Shown: positions 35,317 through 48,570, counted from the first letter of the stretch. The stretch: 64,000 nucleotides of DNA from Mangifera indica (GCF_011075055.1 NC_058143.1:15329057-15393056); one strand, 5' to 3'. Program-made: numbers and translations. The notes: a model not told the origin generated them from the sequence alone.

Positions 35317-35806
35317 AGACACGTTTGATTTGATGAATGTTTTATTATCAAAATTGAAAGATTATCTTGAATATATATTACTTAAAGATTACTGGGTATA
35401 AATTATTATTATATTTGATAAAATTAGATAAGTATAAATAATTATTATGTTTGGTTAGAGATAATAAAATAATATTAGTATATTATTTTATTTAAATTCC
35501 CTTAGGTATAATTATTCTAAAATATTTTTATGTTATTTGTTATATTAACTGAAAATGAGATTATTTGTATCTTAAAAAAATTAATAAATAAAGATATAGT
35601 TATAATAAAATCAAAATTATTTTAGTAATCTTTGAATACTTAAGGTGGATATGGTAATCAAATTACTTTTTATATTATCTACCATATCACTATTGGTGAT
35701 AAAATATTATCAGAATTTTTTATTACTTATAAATCAAACAAAGTACTGTAAGTAATAAAAAATAAATTACTAAAGTAATCTTTAATCATCCTCAACCAAA
35801 TACCCC
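35317..35806. mobile_element. ~490 bp MITE related to 8075-8553
   Basis: The left end (GACACGTTTGATTTGATGAA, then GTTTTATTATC) mirrors the right end (CCTCAACCAAATACCCC). TAA lies on the left and TTA on the right. Internal landmarks (GATTACTGGGTATAAATTAT, TATGTTTGGTTAGAGATAAT) match the copy at 8075. Confidence 0.7.
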
Positions 35807-35814
35807 TTAAGAGT

Positions 35815-35945
35815 AATGTTTATATATACACACTTTTAAATATAGAATTTTATATATAGATAATGTATCATTATATAATTGAGTGTTACTTAATGCATTA
35901 TCTATATACTCAAAAATATATTAATATAGTTTTATTGAAATCTTA
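35815..35945. mobile_element. Short foldback MITE, TACATAAT/ATGTGTTAT family
   Basis: Mirrored halves: GATAATGTATCATTATATAA against TTAATGCATTATCTATATAC, with outer ends ATATACACACTTTTAAATAT against CTCAAAAATATATTAATATA. It sits immediately beside the 490 bp MITE. Confidence 0.65.
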
Positions 35946-36297
35946 AATATTCGTAAAGAGAGAAGCATAAGATCCCTACTTGTATTGGTAGTGTGTAATC
36001 CATGTGGACAAGCCATCCATGCATCCCAACCTCCAAACATTACACATGCTCTCATCTAACATTTCCTTCTTAAAACCATCTTTCTCTATGCACCTATTTA
36101 GAGGGAACAAAATTTAGATTTTCCACAACTCCATTTTAGATCTTTTTTTTATTTCATTTTCATCCGTTCTCAGCCCTTCAACACCAACCCTACCATGCCT
36201 ACAACAGATTCTGGCATGCTTCATCGCACATTCAGTTTATTCGATTGGTCATTTTAGAGCTACTTAAAAATGTAATGGCACATGTATATTTTTAACA

Positions 36298-36515
36298 AGT
36301 CCACCATTGATGTGGAAACAAAGTGAAAAAAAAGACAGTCAATTGAATAATTTCATCATTGTTAATCAAAGACTTAGAGAAAGGGCGAAGAGTGTAACAT
36401 CTTGGGCAGTCTAAAAAATTTATGGTGTAACGTTAAATTTCTGAATTAAGGGTAAATAAGTTTCTAATCATTCAATGTAATCATTGTGCACGTGCTGGAG
36501 ACTCGGCTTATTCTC
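36298..36515. repeat. Segment A of a diverged local duplication
   Basis: It aligns with 38868-39110. Both begin TCCACCATTGAT and share AAAGTGAA/AAAGTAAC..., GACAGTCAATTGAATAA / GGCAGTCAACTGAATAA, and ACTCGGCTTATTCTC near the end. The copies differ by many substitutions and small indels. Confidence 0.7.
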
Positions 36516-36529
36516 TATATATATTTTTA

Positions 36530-36988
36530 GACGGTATTTGGTTTGGTTAATATTTTATTATAAAAAAATTATCTTGAAAATAAATTATTAAAGATAAATA
36601 AAATTTAGTAAAAACTGATATGTATAAATAATGATTATGTTTAATTAGAGGTAATAAAAAAATATTAAAATATTATTTTACTTAAATATCCTTAAATATA
36701 ATTATTTTAAAATGTATTTCATATTACTTGGTATATTAATTAAAAGTAAATGTATTTTAGTATTAAAAAATTAATAAATAAAAATAAAATTATAATGAAA
36801 TTAAGATTACTTTTATAATTTTTTAATAGTTAAAATATATGTGATAATTATATTACAACCTTCATTATTAGTTATATTACTATTGATAATATAAGATTAT
36901 CAGTAATTTTTTATTATTAAAAAATAAAATAAAATAATACAAATAATAAAAAATATATTATTAAAGTAATCTTTTTATAATATAAACT
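36530..36988. mobile_element. ~460 bp degraded MITE related to 8075-8553
   Basis: ACGGTATTTGGTTTGGTTAA begins the left end. The right end is decayed (AAAGTAATCTTTTTATAATA). Internal landmarks (TATGTTTAATTAGAGGTAAT, AAATATCCTTAAATATAATT) match the copy at 35317. It separates segment A from segment B and is absent from the corresponding place in the other copy. Confidence 0.6.
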
Positions 36989-36992
36989 AAAG

Positions 36993-38049
36993 AATTTTGT
37001 TTATTTTTTGTTTTAATAATATCTACCTCAGCGGTCTCTAATTTCAAAAGCTTTTACCTTAATAAATCCTTATTTTATTAATTAATTTTAAGGTTTATTT
37101 GAATAAACCGCACCAAATAAATCCTTAAGAAAATTAAGAAGTGCTTTTGTCTTCGAAAATGACAAGACAAAGTTACGAGGATTGACCTTTTGTGCATGGC
37201 GAGAAACACGTACAGAAAAGATCAATGTAGCACTGAATCTGCCCTAACATCCATTTCGACACGCAGCCAAATAGCTATTTGGTGACCGTTTGGGGACATT
37301 TTAACTAATTTACATTTTTACATTTTATATTACAAGTAAAACTACCCTTTTAACAAAATTGAAAGGGTATGATAAATGGTAAAAAAGAGACTTTATATAT
37401 AAGATCAATTATTAAATTTAAAATTTATTTTATTTGATGTGATTGATTTGTCTTTAAAAGAATAATTTAACTCAAATGAAAATTTTCGTTGTTAAAAAAA
37501 AATTATCCTTGAAAATTAAACTTTTGATTACAGTGATATTTGAAAATTAAATTCGTAATTTATATAGTATAATGATCATGAGATCTGCTATTTGCTCTGG
37601 GGTTTCATCTATTTATTATAGTTAAGTCCATTTTAAAGAGATAATTTAATTCAAATAAAATTTTTTTTGTTTTAAAAAAAAAAAACTATCTTTCAATATT
37701 CTATTTTGACCTTCTTTTTTTTACTTTTTTCTCTATTTGTGTTTTGTTTATATTATAAATTTAGTCAATAGCATAGCATGGCATGGTGGATCTTATTATT
37801 TGAATGTAATTATAGTGAGCAGCATTTGATTCAAAAGATAATCATTCTAGGAGACATGGAATTATCACCAACTAAATAATAAAATATCCATTTTGTCTTT
37901 TAATATTGCCATATAATTGAAATCATAATGCTATGGTAGAATAACTAAGCAATATTAATTACTTCTTAACACAATTTTTTATTCATTTATTTCACTTTAT
38001 TAGAGTCAATTCTAAATATTTAAGCACATTACTTTATTTTTACATAATT

Positions 38050-38085
<36 letters not shown>

Positions 38086-38280
38086 TAAAAGTAATTTTTT
38101 AATAATATAGTAAGAATAAAAGGGTATCAATATTGAAAATTAAAATCAATTGGAACAAAAGGATCGCTTACAAAATAATAAATTAAAAACATTTACATTA
38201 GAAAATGGCTTATTATTTTATAAATTAAAAAGGTAATAACACATAATAGTAATTTTGAATTAATTGCCAACAATTTTTAT
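36993..38280. repeat. Segment B of a diverged local duplication
   Basis: It aligns with 41585-42690. Shared blocks include AATAATATCTACCTCAGC, GGTTTATTTGAATAAACCGC, GTCTTCGAAAATGACAAGAC, GGTGGATCTTATTATTTG and CACCAACTAAATAATAAAAT. No open reading frame is conserved between the copies. A (TA)n run lies at about 38052-38082. Confidence 0.8.
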
Positions 38281-38700
38281 AGGTCAAAAGACTTATTTTT
38301 CACTCAGGGTTTAGTACATTTTTTAATTTTTATTTATGAAATTTAAAAAAGAAAATTAATACTAATTTATCATTCAAATTTTGTTAAAATTTGTTATTTA
38401 GTAGAAAAGTAAAATTATTATTTAATAAAAAAATTTTAAAAATTAAAATTTTATTTTTTTTCTTAGTTTTGAAAACTGATAATTTCTTATTTGATCTCAT
38501 ATTTTCTAATTTTGAAAAACGATTTTTCCTCATTTCTTTGAGGGTTTCATACTTTTAAAGGTTTTTTTTTGTATTCATTCCCCCCTCCCCCTCATGTAGT
38601 TCCTATTTACTATCCTTCTTCTAACAACCTCTCCGTACTCTTGACTGCCTCTCTTCCTCCGAACCACCATCATCACCGGGTCATTTAGATAGTGATTACT
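38281..38700. mobile_element. Truncated half of the Mutator-like GGCC family
   Basis: It begins AGGTCAAAAGACTTATTTTT, CACTCAGGGTTTAG, which is a degenerate left terminus. It continues with the characteristic AT-rich subterminal region and a C-rich patch (CCCCCCTCCCCCTC) as in the 13167 copy. The right half was not found. Confidence 0.5.
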
Positions 38701-38867
38701 CCCATCAAATTAGAGTAGAAGATAGATTTTATTAATTAAAAAGACAAAGAAAAGAGTAGAAGGAATGAAAAAGAACAAAGGCCAAACTAATCGTCTATTT
38801 TCTTTTGAAAGTTAATTAAAATGGCGATTACTAGAAAATTTTGTAACTTGCCGGTGTCAAGCTTCAA

Positions 38868-39110
38868 AGTCCACCATTGATATAAAAATAAAGTAACAAA
38901 CAAAAAAAAGGCAGTCAACTGAATAAATTGATGGTATTATTGGGTGGTATGGTATATGATTTAAAGTTTTGAGAATTGATTTGTCACCCTTTGAATTTTA
39001 TTTTGGCCGTATTTGAAGGGTTTTCACCCAATCAGAAACGCCTGGCAAATAAGTTTGTAATTAGTCAATATAATCAGCATGCACGCGCTGAAGACTCGGC
39101 TTATTCTCCA
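38868..39110. repeat. Segment A' of a diverged local duplication
   Basis: Partner of 36298-36515. It shares TCCACCATTGAT, CAGTCAACTGAATAA and ACTCGGCTTATTCTC in the same order and orientation. Confidence 0.7.
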
Positions 39111-39279
39111 TTGACCCTTTAATCACTCATTATCAACCCCAAAACTGTTGAAAAACTTAACCTAGATAATAATCTCTGTTAAATGCTAATTAATTAATGT
39201 AATTATATCAAGCTACGACACCAAGACACATAAATTTTGAACAAGACAAACCCACTCAAAATTAGCCTTATACATGGAC

Positions 39280-39425
39280 AAACAAATACACACCTATATA
39301 TATATATTATCATATAATTAAATGATATTTAATTAAATATAAAATAATATCTAATCATGTATTAAAATATATAATACATATTTATTTATGTATTTAAAAT
39401 AAATATATATAACATTATTTAATTT
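39280..39425. mobile_element. Short foldback MITE, TACATAAT/ATGTGTTAT family
   Basis: ACACACCTATATATATATAT and ATCATATAATTAAATGATAT on the left are mirrored by AATCATGTATTAAAATATAT and TATTTAAAATAAATATATAT on the right. The copy is degraded and has partly turned into a TA tract. Confidence 0.5.
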
Positions 39426-39974
39426 TATCAAATATATATATGGAGGATTCTATTCATTACCTTACACTAGAAATGTTTAATTGAAAATGGCATGTTTCTA
39501 ACCCCACTATGTTTGAAAATTACTATTTTCTTCCAAAGGTTTGGCATAACCACAAGTTCTCACCCACTAAAATTTTAAACTATAAATTTATATCAATACC
39601 TAACTTCATTAATAGGAAAAACATTGATATAGTGTTAATAAAGTAAATGATTATATTACCTTTTATTATTTGACTTTTATAAAATTATTATATTAATTAT
39701 GATGGTGGACAATCGAGGTAGATTAATGGTCAAAATTTATCATAAATGTGCAATTTATTTGACTTACACCAACCAAGGAGCAAGCATGTCAGACTTGGCT
39801 AGATTACAACCTTCGACGTTTGAATCACACAAACACATATGGTTCCTATTGGCTGTGCTATCCTAACAAAATCGCATTTGGAAAGGAATGATCTCATAGA
39901 ATCGCACTTCTCTAATTTGACTTAGGTAAAATTACAGCTTTCTTTGTGTGATATGATAATTCTGGTTGACGGTT

Positions 39975-40491
39975 TTATTTTTAAAAATTTGTGGGGAGGG
40001 AAATTTTTTCTCTCTCTCTCTCTCACCATCGGCAACGACGTGATTCGAGGGAGAGTGACGAACATTGTCCAGATCTAGATGACACTCGTCGATCTTCACT
40101 GGACGACGGAGCGTCATCCGTTTTCTGGATGATGGTCATCCTCCTTGGACGACGATCGTCGTCTAGAGATCGACTTCTGGACAAAAACTCTTCCACTATC
40201 AGTCGATCATCGTTGGAGAAAGTTGTTGGATTTTAAGGGGAAGAAATGAATTTTTTAAAACTTAATTCAGGGAAAAAATGTTAATTTTTCAAATTAAATG
40301 AAGAAAATAAGATAAAATTTTAATTATTTTTATATTATTGATAAAATAACGAATTTACCCCTTAACACTAACAGAAAATATATGGGTATATCTTAACAGA
40401 TTAAATTTTGAATAGATATTTAAGGTTTTTATCTATCGTAGGTATACTTTTGAGATTAAACTAAAATTTGAGTGAAAAATTATCCTTTTAA
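39975..40491. mobile_element. Partial Mutator-like element with GTCATC quasi-repeats
   Basis: The right end (ACTAAAATTTGAGTGAAAAA, TTATCC) matches the family terminus. The interior at about 40030-40180 repeats GACGAAC, GTCCAGATCTAGATGACA and CTGGATGATGGTCATCC. This is the same array as in 33242-33999, in the opposite orientation. I could not find a left terminus or a target duplication. Confidence 0.65.
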
Positions 40492-40619
40492 TAATACGAT
40501 TATTTCGAAGGACATGAAAGTGGGTCCTAATTCTTCTACTAAATTAATTAATGAATATTATAATAAAAAGCAATTTTATTTGTCATACTCTGTTCTTATA
40601 CCAATAAAATTATTCAATT

Positions 40620-40698
40620 TTGTTAATATATAAATAAATATATATTTAATATATATCATAAAAAATTAATAATAAAATAATATTTAATTATATAATAA

Positions 40699-40770
<72 letters not shown>

Positions 40771-40790
40771 CAGATATAGATATATATAAT
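40620..40790. repeat. Short MITE remnant with (TA)n(GA)n microsatellite
   Basis: The left part resembles the short foldback family (TATATAAATAAATATATATT, TAATTATATAATAAT). The rest is a TA run (about 40705-40730) continuing into a GA run (about 40731-40768). Confidence 0.65.
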
Positions 40791-41584
40791 GCTACTTTTT
40801 TTTATGTGCATAAGTAATTGACATTGGCTCTTATTCAATTAACATGACTATTTCAACCAAGCTCTACAACCAAAATATTTTATTATGACATTTGAAAATC
40901 ACTATTGTAACCCAAAATTTTCCAAAGTGAAACCAATAGACTTCTTGCACAGCTAAAGAAGAAAATTAATATAATTTGAAGACCTTCCATCAAAATTTAA
41001 TGCAAAACATGGGACCCAGCTGGAACAAGTAAAAATCTTCCACAGCAGGAAGGACTTTTCTGTATCAACTCAATCAATTTATAAACAATAACAGAAGAAC
41101 GAAAATGAAGATGAAGACGAAGCCAACGAGAACTTAGACAAAACCCATATATAGGACCCAGAAGCCATGTAGAAATAAGCCTTGGTTGGTTCTAAATCGT
41201 TATCAAAAATTGAAAAATGAAAATACATACCCCACCAAACAAACCCTTCACCATAGCTGTCTGAAAAATGTTTCTTCTTTCCTTTTAAACGAGTGTCAAT
41301 GGACATAAATTCGTATTTTGTATTGTTTAAGGATGTTAAGATAAAATTAATTAAATAATCTGTAAAACACATATTAATTTGTAAAATCTAAAAACAAAAT
41401 TATAATAAATTAAGTGAACAATAGACTTTATATTTATTATCTTTTAGTTTAACTTATTTACCTATTTAAAATGTTTTTTTTTTTTAAATTATGTGACTGA
41501 AAATATGTAATGACTGTATACAAATACGATAATTTTCAATATCAACTTTGCCGGAAATTGTGATCGATTTTCCCATAAAAAAAA
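40791..41584. other. Intergenic, no gene seen
   Basis: A 97-codon minus-strand frame at 41079-41372 has no family resemblance, splice partners or supporting context. Nothing else stands out. Confidence 0.5.
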
Positions 41585-42690
41585 CTTTGTTTAATTTTTT
41601 TTTTTTAATAATATCTACCTCAGCAATCTCTGATTTTAGAAGGTTTTACCTTAATAAATCCTTATTTTATTAATTAATTGTAAGGTTTATTTGAATAAAC
41701 CGCACCAAATAAATCCTTTAGAAAATTAGGAAGTGCTTTCGTCTTCGAAAATGACAAGACAAAGTTAAAGAGGATTTCTTGTGCATGGAAAGAAACACGT
41801 ACAGAGAAGACCAATGTAACAATGAATGTGTACGTGCCCTAACACCCAACTCGACACGTGGCAATTAGCTAATTTACATTCTATATTACAAGAAAAATTA
41901 TCCCCTCAAACTTTGATGGGTAGTTTGAATAATAAAAAAAATATTATATATATATAAAAATATAAATTTAAATCTTTTTAATGATATATAAAATTAAAAT
42001 TTTAATTTATTTGATTAAATGGTTATAGTGTTTATTATTAAACTAAAATTTTACATTATTCAATATGATTAGTTTATATAAAAAAGATTACTCTAATTCA
42101 AATATATTTTTTTTGTTATTAAAAATTATTTTTTAAAATTAAAATTTTAATTATAATAATATTTAAAAATTAAACCCTTGATTTATGTAAAAAGATGACG
42201 TCAAAATAATTATTTACTTTAAAGTTTCACTTTCCCAATAAAACAACCTTCCAAAATTCTAGTTTTACTGTTTTTTTTTTTTTTTTTTTGACTTTTTCCT
42301 TCTTTTACGCTATGTTTATATTACAAATTTGGTCAACAGCATGGTGGATCTTATTATTTGCATGTAATTATAGAGAGCTGCATTGGATTCAAAAGATAAT
42401 CATTCTCAGAGAAGAAAATGGCATTTATATGGAATTGTCACCAACTAAATAATAAAATACCCATTTTGTCTTTTATACACAATTATTTATTTATTTATTT
42501 ATTTATTTCACTTTATTGAGTTCATTCTCAATATTTTAGCAGTTTCTTTTGATGGTTCCTTGATTACTCTATTTTTACATAATTTCATACATATAGTAAT
42601 ATATATATATAAAACATAAAAGTAATTATGCATAAAAGTTCAAAAAGGTCATAACTTGTAAGAGTAATATTGAATTAATCGCTCATGCTT
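41585..42690. repeat. Segment B' of a diverged local duplication
   Basis: Partner of 36993-38280 in the same orientation, with the same ordered blocks (ATATCTACCTCAGC, GGTTTATTTGAATAAACCGC, ATGGTGGATCTTATTATTTG). It carries its own (TTTA)n tract near 42485-42508. About 2.5 kb of extra DNA, mostly transposons, separates it from segment A'. Confidence 0.8.
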
Positions 42691-42709
42691 GGATTGTTAT
42701 ATATATTAA

Positions 42710-43020
42710 ACAGAGTAACGATAAGTGGACATATTTTTTTAATATATAATTAAATATTTAGATAAAATAATATTATATATAATATAATTAGATATTAAAT
42801 TATTTTAAATTTAAAATTATTTAATTATATGATAATATATCATCTATATATCTAAATTATCTATTAAAAATATATATCTATAATTTTATTAATTCAAAAA
42901 ATATATTATTATATGATTAAAAATTATTTTATTTTTAATTAAAAATTATTTAATTATATAATAATATATTATATATATTTAATTATATATTTAAAAATAT
43001 ACGTGCATAATTTGATTGTA
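42710..43020. mobile_element. Two adjacent degraded short foldback MITEs
   Basis: About 42710-42895 and 42895-43020 each show mirrored AT-rich arms (TTAATTATATGATAATATAT, TTAATTATATAATAATATAT) with the family's ATATATTTTTAATAT-type ends. They are heavily decayed. Confidence 0.5.
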
Positions 43021-43512
43021 TTAAATATTTACATAGCCAGCCTATTCAAAAAAGAAGGCTCAAAGTTGAATACCCTAGATTAATTTATTTATTTAATTAA
43101 TCATTTTTAATTTAATAAAAGTTTTGTTTGGGAGCTTTCTAATAGGAATTCTTTTTTGTTTTTTTTACATAGAGACCTTTCGTAGGAAATATTTCAAGAA
43201 ATTATACTAAATTATATTATTTGGAGATGCGATTTTCTACTATCAATCAGGTGTAAAAATACATCCATGATCGTGCAATTTTCTATTATTTGTTTTATAA
43301 ATTATATTATTAAATTAATCATTTGAATATTTTGATAAACTACGGTTAAACCCATAATATTTAAATAATAGAAACTTTTTTTTAACCAAAAACCTTATCC
43401 GTTTTCATTAGATAGATAAACTCATAGTACAGTAATCGGATCTATAACTACTACATCATTTTTAAGTTAAAATTTTGTAAGTATAACAGAGACTTGAACT
43501 AAAACCTTTTAG

Positions 43513-43557
<45 letters not shown>

Positions 43558-45617
43558 CCACATAACCGCATTCTAACAAGATACTAGTACAATAACTTGA
43601 TACTAAAAGAGGCATTTATATGTGATGATGAATGGAACTTTGAGTTATGTATGAAAACTTATAAATAATTACTATCACCAATGTTAACCCTTATAAGTTT
43701 ATTTTTTTTGGGTTGCTCATAACATTATAAGATGAAAGTGCGATTGAAAAAGGTTTTATGAAAAAATTATGTGGATCAGACACACTTGCTTAGACATTGT
43801 CATTGATAGACCCACATATTTGGCAGAATGACATCATGATCTTGCATTCACCATTCACATACTTGCTAGTATGATAAATTCATATACTTGAATACCATCT
43901 CATTGTTAGTTAATTTATATGAGTTGATTGATATATGTAGTATCCTTAGCTTAGTATGCATATCTAGTAGCTTTTCTTGAAGGCTATTACATCGAATGTG
44001 GCATGTCAAATAGCAAAACCTTTGCGTTAGGTGATTGACTTTAACGTAAGTTAAACATTTTTTATATACACACAAAAAGAGAAATAAAAGAAAATAAATA
44101 AACAATAAACTCAAAATAATGAGTTTTAAATTTTATCGAATATAGATAAAACACTTTATTTAATTAGAATTCGTACAAATGTATTAAACAGAATTTGATT
44201 GAATCTGAACGAACTTCACTAAAACCTTCAATTTGACTAAATAGACAATCATTTGTTAACCTATTTTAGCTAGCAACTCTTATCAATCAATCTTTTTCTC
44301 TATATATTAACCTTATTTTTCTAACCATCTACTTTCATTAGACAATGTAAACTTAATAACTCAATTTTTTGTTGTAACCCATGGATCCTACCACAAAATG
44401 CAACGATTAAACTTAAGTACTTTTCGATTAATAATAAACAACACAACACCAATGTATCTTAAAAAAAAAAGAGTTAGAGAATATTATATTAAATTAAAAA
44501 ACACGATGAAGGTAAAGATAATATGTCAAGGAGTAACAATGGGAAGCAATAAAGATATTAAAACGAGGGAAAAATGAAAAAATATTTTTTTAGCACCATT
44601 TGGTTAGTGAAAATGTAACATGTGATAATTTTTAGTTCGTGTTACCAAATAGTATCAATTAATATAATTTAAAAATTTTTAATTAAATAGTAATATATTG
44701 TTGTTTATATTTATTTTGAATTTATAATAAAAAACATATAGTTTTATTTTTACAAAATTTTTAATAATTTTTAAAATATCCATATTTACATTTTTGTCAT
44801 GAATTTTTTTTTTAAATTGAGGACTTATAAAATATACCTCTAAGTTTCCACTTATTTAATTTAATGAATGGTAAAAAAATAATAACAAATTGTATTGAGA
44901 TATATAAGATTTGTGAAGATTCTTTCTATGCAAACTATTGTTTTTAGATTAATATAATTTTCAAAGAGATACATTAATTATCAAATTAATAGGAAAAAAA
45001 AAAAAAAAAGGAAGTGGAACTGATGAAATTAGTAAGAGTTTTAACAATACATGTTAAGGTCTCTGAAGTAAATCAGAAAGAAGAACATTGGTGCAGTTCA
45101 TCTAGATTTGAGCATCAAAGGGAAAGTGGGGTCCATGTTTGAAACCGGTTAAAGTCTTATTGTTTTTTGCAAATTTGCAGGCAGGCTTTTATTTTAGAGT
45201 TTCATGACAGCGGAGAGAGAAACGTTTCTCTCTCTATTCTCTAATTTTCTCTTTGTTTGCCATCTTCTTTGGTTGGGTGGCTGGCTCTTTTCTCTATAAC
45301 TATGTCTTCCTTCTCTTCTTAACAATGTACAAATGTTCAGCTTTCTCTCATCTCTAAATCAAATTAATAATAGCCTCAATTTCCCTTCTTTCTTTCTCCC
45401 TGTATTGCTGTAAAGCTTGCGTTTTTATCAGAAAAGTTGTGTTTTTATATTTGTTTTGATTTATGATATATATTATTCATCTTCCTCATTTCTCTCTCAT
45501 CACCTCTTTGTGTCATCTGACCCTCATAGGAGGAAAAATCTAATATAGCTCAAAAAAGGAAATCTTCTTTGCACAAAAGAGGGAACGCAAGGATAAATTA
45601 CAACTTTTTTTAAGAGA
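43021..45617. other. Intergenic DNA and WNK kinase leader
   Basis: A (TA)n run lies at 43516-43554. I see no gene until the WNK start. About 45200-45617 is pyrimidine-rich, as expected for a plant 5'UTR, and contains short upstream ATGs (for example 45302, followed by a stop after six codons). Whether these are transcribed is unknown. Confidence 0.5.
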
Positions 45618-48570
45618 ATGAATGGTCTCACACATCTTCAGCCCGAATCTTCTGAGTTTGTTGAAGTTGATCCATCTGGAAGATATGGCAGAGTACATGC
45701 ACATACTTTTCTCTTACTCTCTCTTTCTTCTTTATAAAGTTTCATTTCTGGGTTCGTTTTTTAAATGTTTTTTTTGTCCTCTTTTGGTTGTTGCAGTACA
45801 ATGAAGTTCTAGGCAAAGGAGCTTCTAAGACAGTGTATGAATCCAAGTTTTTATCTTTCCTTGATTTGGTTTTATACCCATTTGAGACTTATCAATTTTT
45901 TGTACATCTTTTCATCTGATTTTGATTGATTTTGGGCAATATTTAAACTTTGCACAAATAGGTTGGTGACTGATTTTGTGTTTGTTGATGTTTTGGTGAA
46001 AGCAGTTATAGGGCATTTGATGAATATGAAGGAATTGAAGTTGCTTGGAACCAGGTCAAGCTTTATGATTTCTTGCAAAGTCCTGAAGATCTTGAAAGAC
46101 TTTACTGTGAAATTCATCTCCTCAAGACATTGAAGCACAAGAACATTATGAAGTTCTACACTTCTTGGGTTGATACTGCAAATAGAAACATCAACTTTAT
46201 CACTGAAATGTTTTCTTCTGGGACTTTAAGACAGTAAGATTTGACAAAATCTCATTATATTGTATGATTCAATTTTTGTCTAAATGTCAATTCTTGTTCT
46301 GGTTCAGTCATCAGATTGCTGATTGCTCTTTCTGGGGTATCTTGCTATTTTTGGTTTGACAGGTATAGACTAAAACACAAGAGAGTTAACATTAGAGCAC
46401 TGAAACGTTGGTGTAGGCAGATCTTGAAAGGACTTTTCCATCTCCATAGCCATGACCCTCCTGTGATTCATAGGGATCTCAAGTGTGACAATATTTTTGT
46501 AAATGGGAACCAAGGAGAAGTGAAAATTGGAGATCTAGGGCTTGCTGCTATTCTTAGAAAGTCTCATGCTGCTCACTGTGTTGGTAAGTTTTACTAACTC
46601 AAGTCTATGAAATCTCTTTGTTGACCACTTCTACAGAACTGTTTTTTTATTTTTTTGCCCATTTTTAGGAAATATCAAACCTATATTAATAGATGGAAAC
46701 TCACTATGGAAGTTCATGTCAATATGATGCTCTTCTTTCTTCAGGGACACCAGAGTTCATGGCTCCAGAAGTGTATGAAGAGGCCTATAATGAATTAGTT
46801 GACATTTATTCATTTGGCATGTGCATTTTGGAAATGGTTACCTTTGACTATCCATATAGTGAATGCACCCATCCTGCTCAAATTTACAAGAAAGTTACCT
46901 CTGTAAGAACATTCTTTTCCCCCCTTATTTTGGGTGTGATAAGCTTTATGTCTTTAGACAAAAAGACTAGATTCCATTGACCTGCTTTATTTCTTCAGGG
47001 GAAAAAGCCAGATGCTTTGTACAAAGTGAAGGATCCACAAGTGCGACAATTTGTTGAGAAATGCCTTGCAACTGTGTCCCTGAGGCTTTCTGCTAGGGAG
47101 TTGCTGAATGACCCTTTTCTGCAAATTGATAATTGTGAGGTTGATTTGAGCTGGCTAGATTGTGGGAGAAAAATCGATGATTTGGGCCCTCTCATAAGGC
47201 AACCTTATGAACTTCATCATAGTAGCAATTCCTTTAGTAATGCATACTCGAATGGTTATGGCTATGAACCCCAAAATGAGTGCAGGTATCCTCCAGTTGA
47301 GGTTGAACCAAACGGAATTGAACTTTTTGAGTATCATGATAATGAAGACAATCATTCCACTAACCGTGACATTAGTATCAAGGGGAAAAGGAGAGATGAT
47401 GATGGTATCTTTTTAAGACTCAGAATTGCGGATAATGAAGGTTAGGAAACTATTTTTTCCTTCTTCTTATAATTCAGTTTTGTTGATTATTAATATTTCG
47501 TTTCTACTGGATATTTAAAGACGGTACCTCATTTATGTCTCTTTACAGGTCGTATCCGGAACATATATTTCCCATTTGACATTGAAACTGATACTGCATT
47601 GGGCGTGGCAACTGAAATGGTTGCAGAGCTAGATATTACTGATCAAGATGTGACTAAAATAGCAGACATTATTGATGGGGAGGTTACTTCCTTGGTACCT
47701 GAATGGAGGCCGGGGCCAGGAATAGAAGAAACACCTCGATTTGCAAATCAAAATTTCTGCCTTAATTGTGCTTCCAACCGGACCTCTACTGGCTCCTTCA
47801 TGGATTATCTTTCTAATAATCATGGTGCCAAGAACCTGCAAATTCTTCAATGTTGTAGAAATGGATGTGCTTCATTGCATGGCCGGTTTGAAGAGATTAC
47901 CTTTGAAGCTGAAGAATCTGAGCAACGTGTGACTGAAGGTGCCCCGAATGAATTTAACCATGCGGACTACCTGAATTATCAGGAAATTTGGGGCCAACAT
48001 GAAAGCCGAGAACTTAGTTCAGTTGAGTCTGGAAATAGCCATTCTGATGAAGAAAATGAAAAATCCGATCAGTCATCATTAGAATTAAAAGAGGAAAGAA
48101 ATATTGAGATAAATGCAAGAAAGTCAAATAGAGATTTGGATAGTTCCGGTTCTTCGTCTGTGATTCCTTCAGTGTATTCTGACCTATCTGATAACCATGA
48201 GATGGAAATCCAGCAGGAGTTGAGATGGCTTAAGGCAAAGTATCAGATGGAATTGAGGGAACTTAAAGATAAACAATTAGGAGGTGCATCAAAATCTTCA
48301 GGTTTTAGCAACAACAAAAACAAAACAAGTGATGGCATTTTGTCATATGTCTTACCGAACTCTTTACAAGGAACCAAAAATGGAAGCTCAATTTGCCATG
48401 ATCTTGTCAATAAGAGCTGCAGCCCCAGTTCAGACACCCAGAGGGCCCGAAATCGCGAGGTGACAGAAGAATCCCGTAGAGTACAGAACAAATCTTTTCA
48501 TACTGGATTTTTGCTTCCACACTCTCTTCACAGGACAACATCCCTCCCAGTTGATGCTATTGATTTATAA
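45618..48570 (+). CDS. WNK-type serine/threonine kinase, WNK4/WNK5-like
   Basis: Seven exons join in frame: 45618-45692, 45797-45834, 46006-46233, 46363-46583, 46745-46902, 46999-47440, 47549-48570. The product is 727 aa. The kinase domain (residues ~26-285) has the WNK arrangement: the catalytic Lys is in strand 2 ([10 protein letters not shown]36), and the usual VAxK Lys is replaced by Asn (EVAWNQV, N53). The catalytic loop HRDLKCDN is at 150-157, DLG rather than DFG at 171-173, and GTPEFMAPE at 188-196. Residues ~373-445 ([34 protein letters not shown]) form the OSR1_C/PF2-like domain that follows WNK kinases. A predicted coiled coil ([20 protein letters not shown]) lies in the C-terminal region. 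WNKs act in ion, osmotic and flowering-time signalling. The exact orthologue number is not certain. Confidence 0.95.

Noticed and set aside
39991..40236. Plus-strand frame of 81 codons rich in SLSLSHH and LDD
   Set aside because: Same transposon-derived repeat array in the other orientation, with no conserved frame.
47599..48570. 323-codon frame as a separate gene starting at 47599
   Set aside because: It is the last exon of the WNK gene. The exon begins at 47549 in phase with the upstream PF2-like domain, and 47599 is an internal Met.
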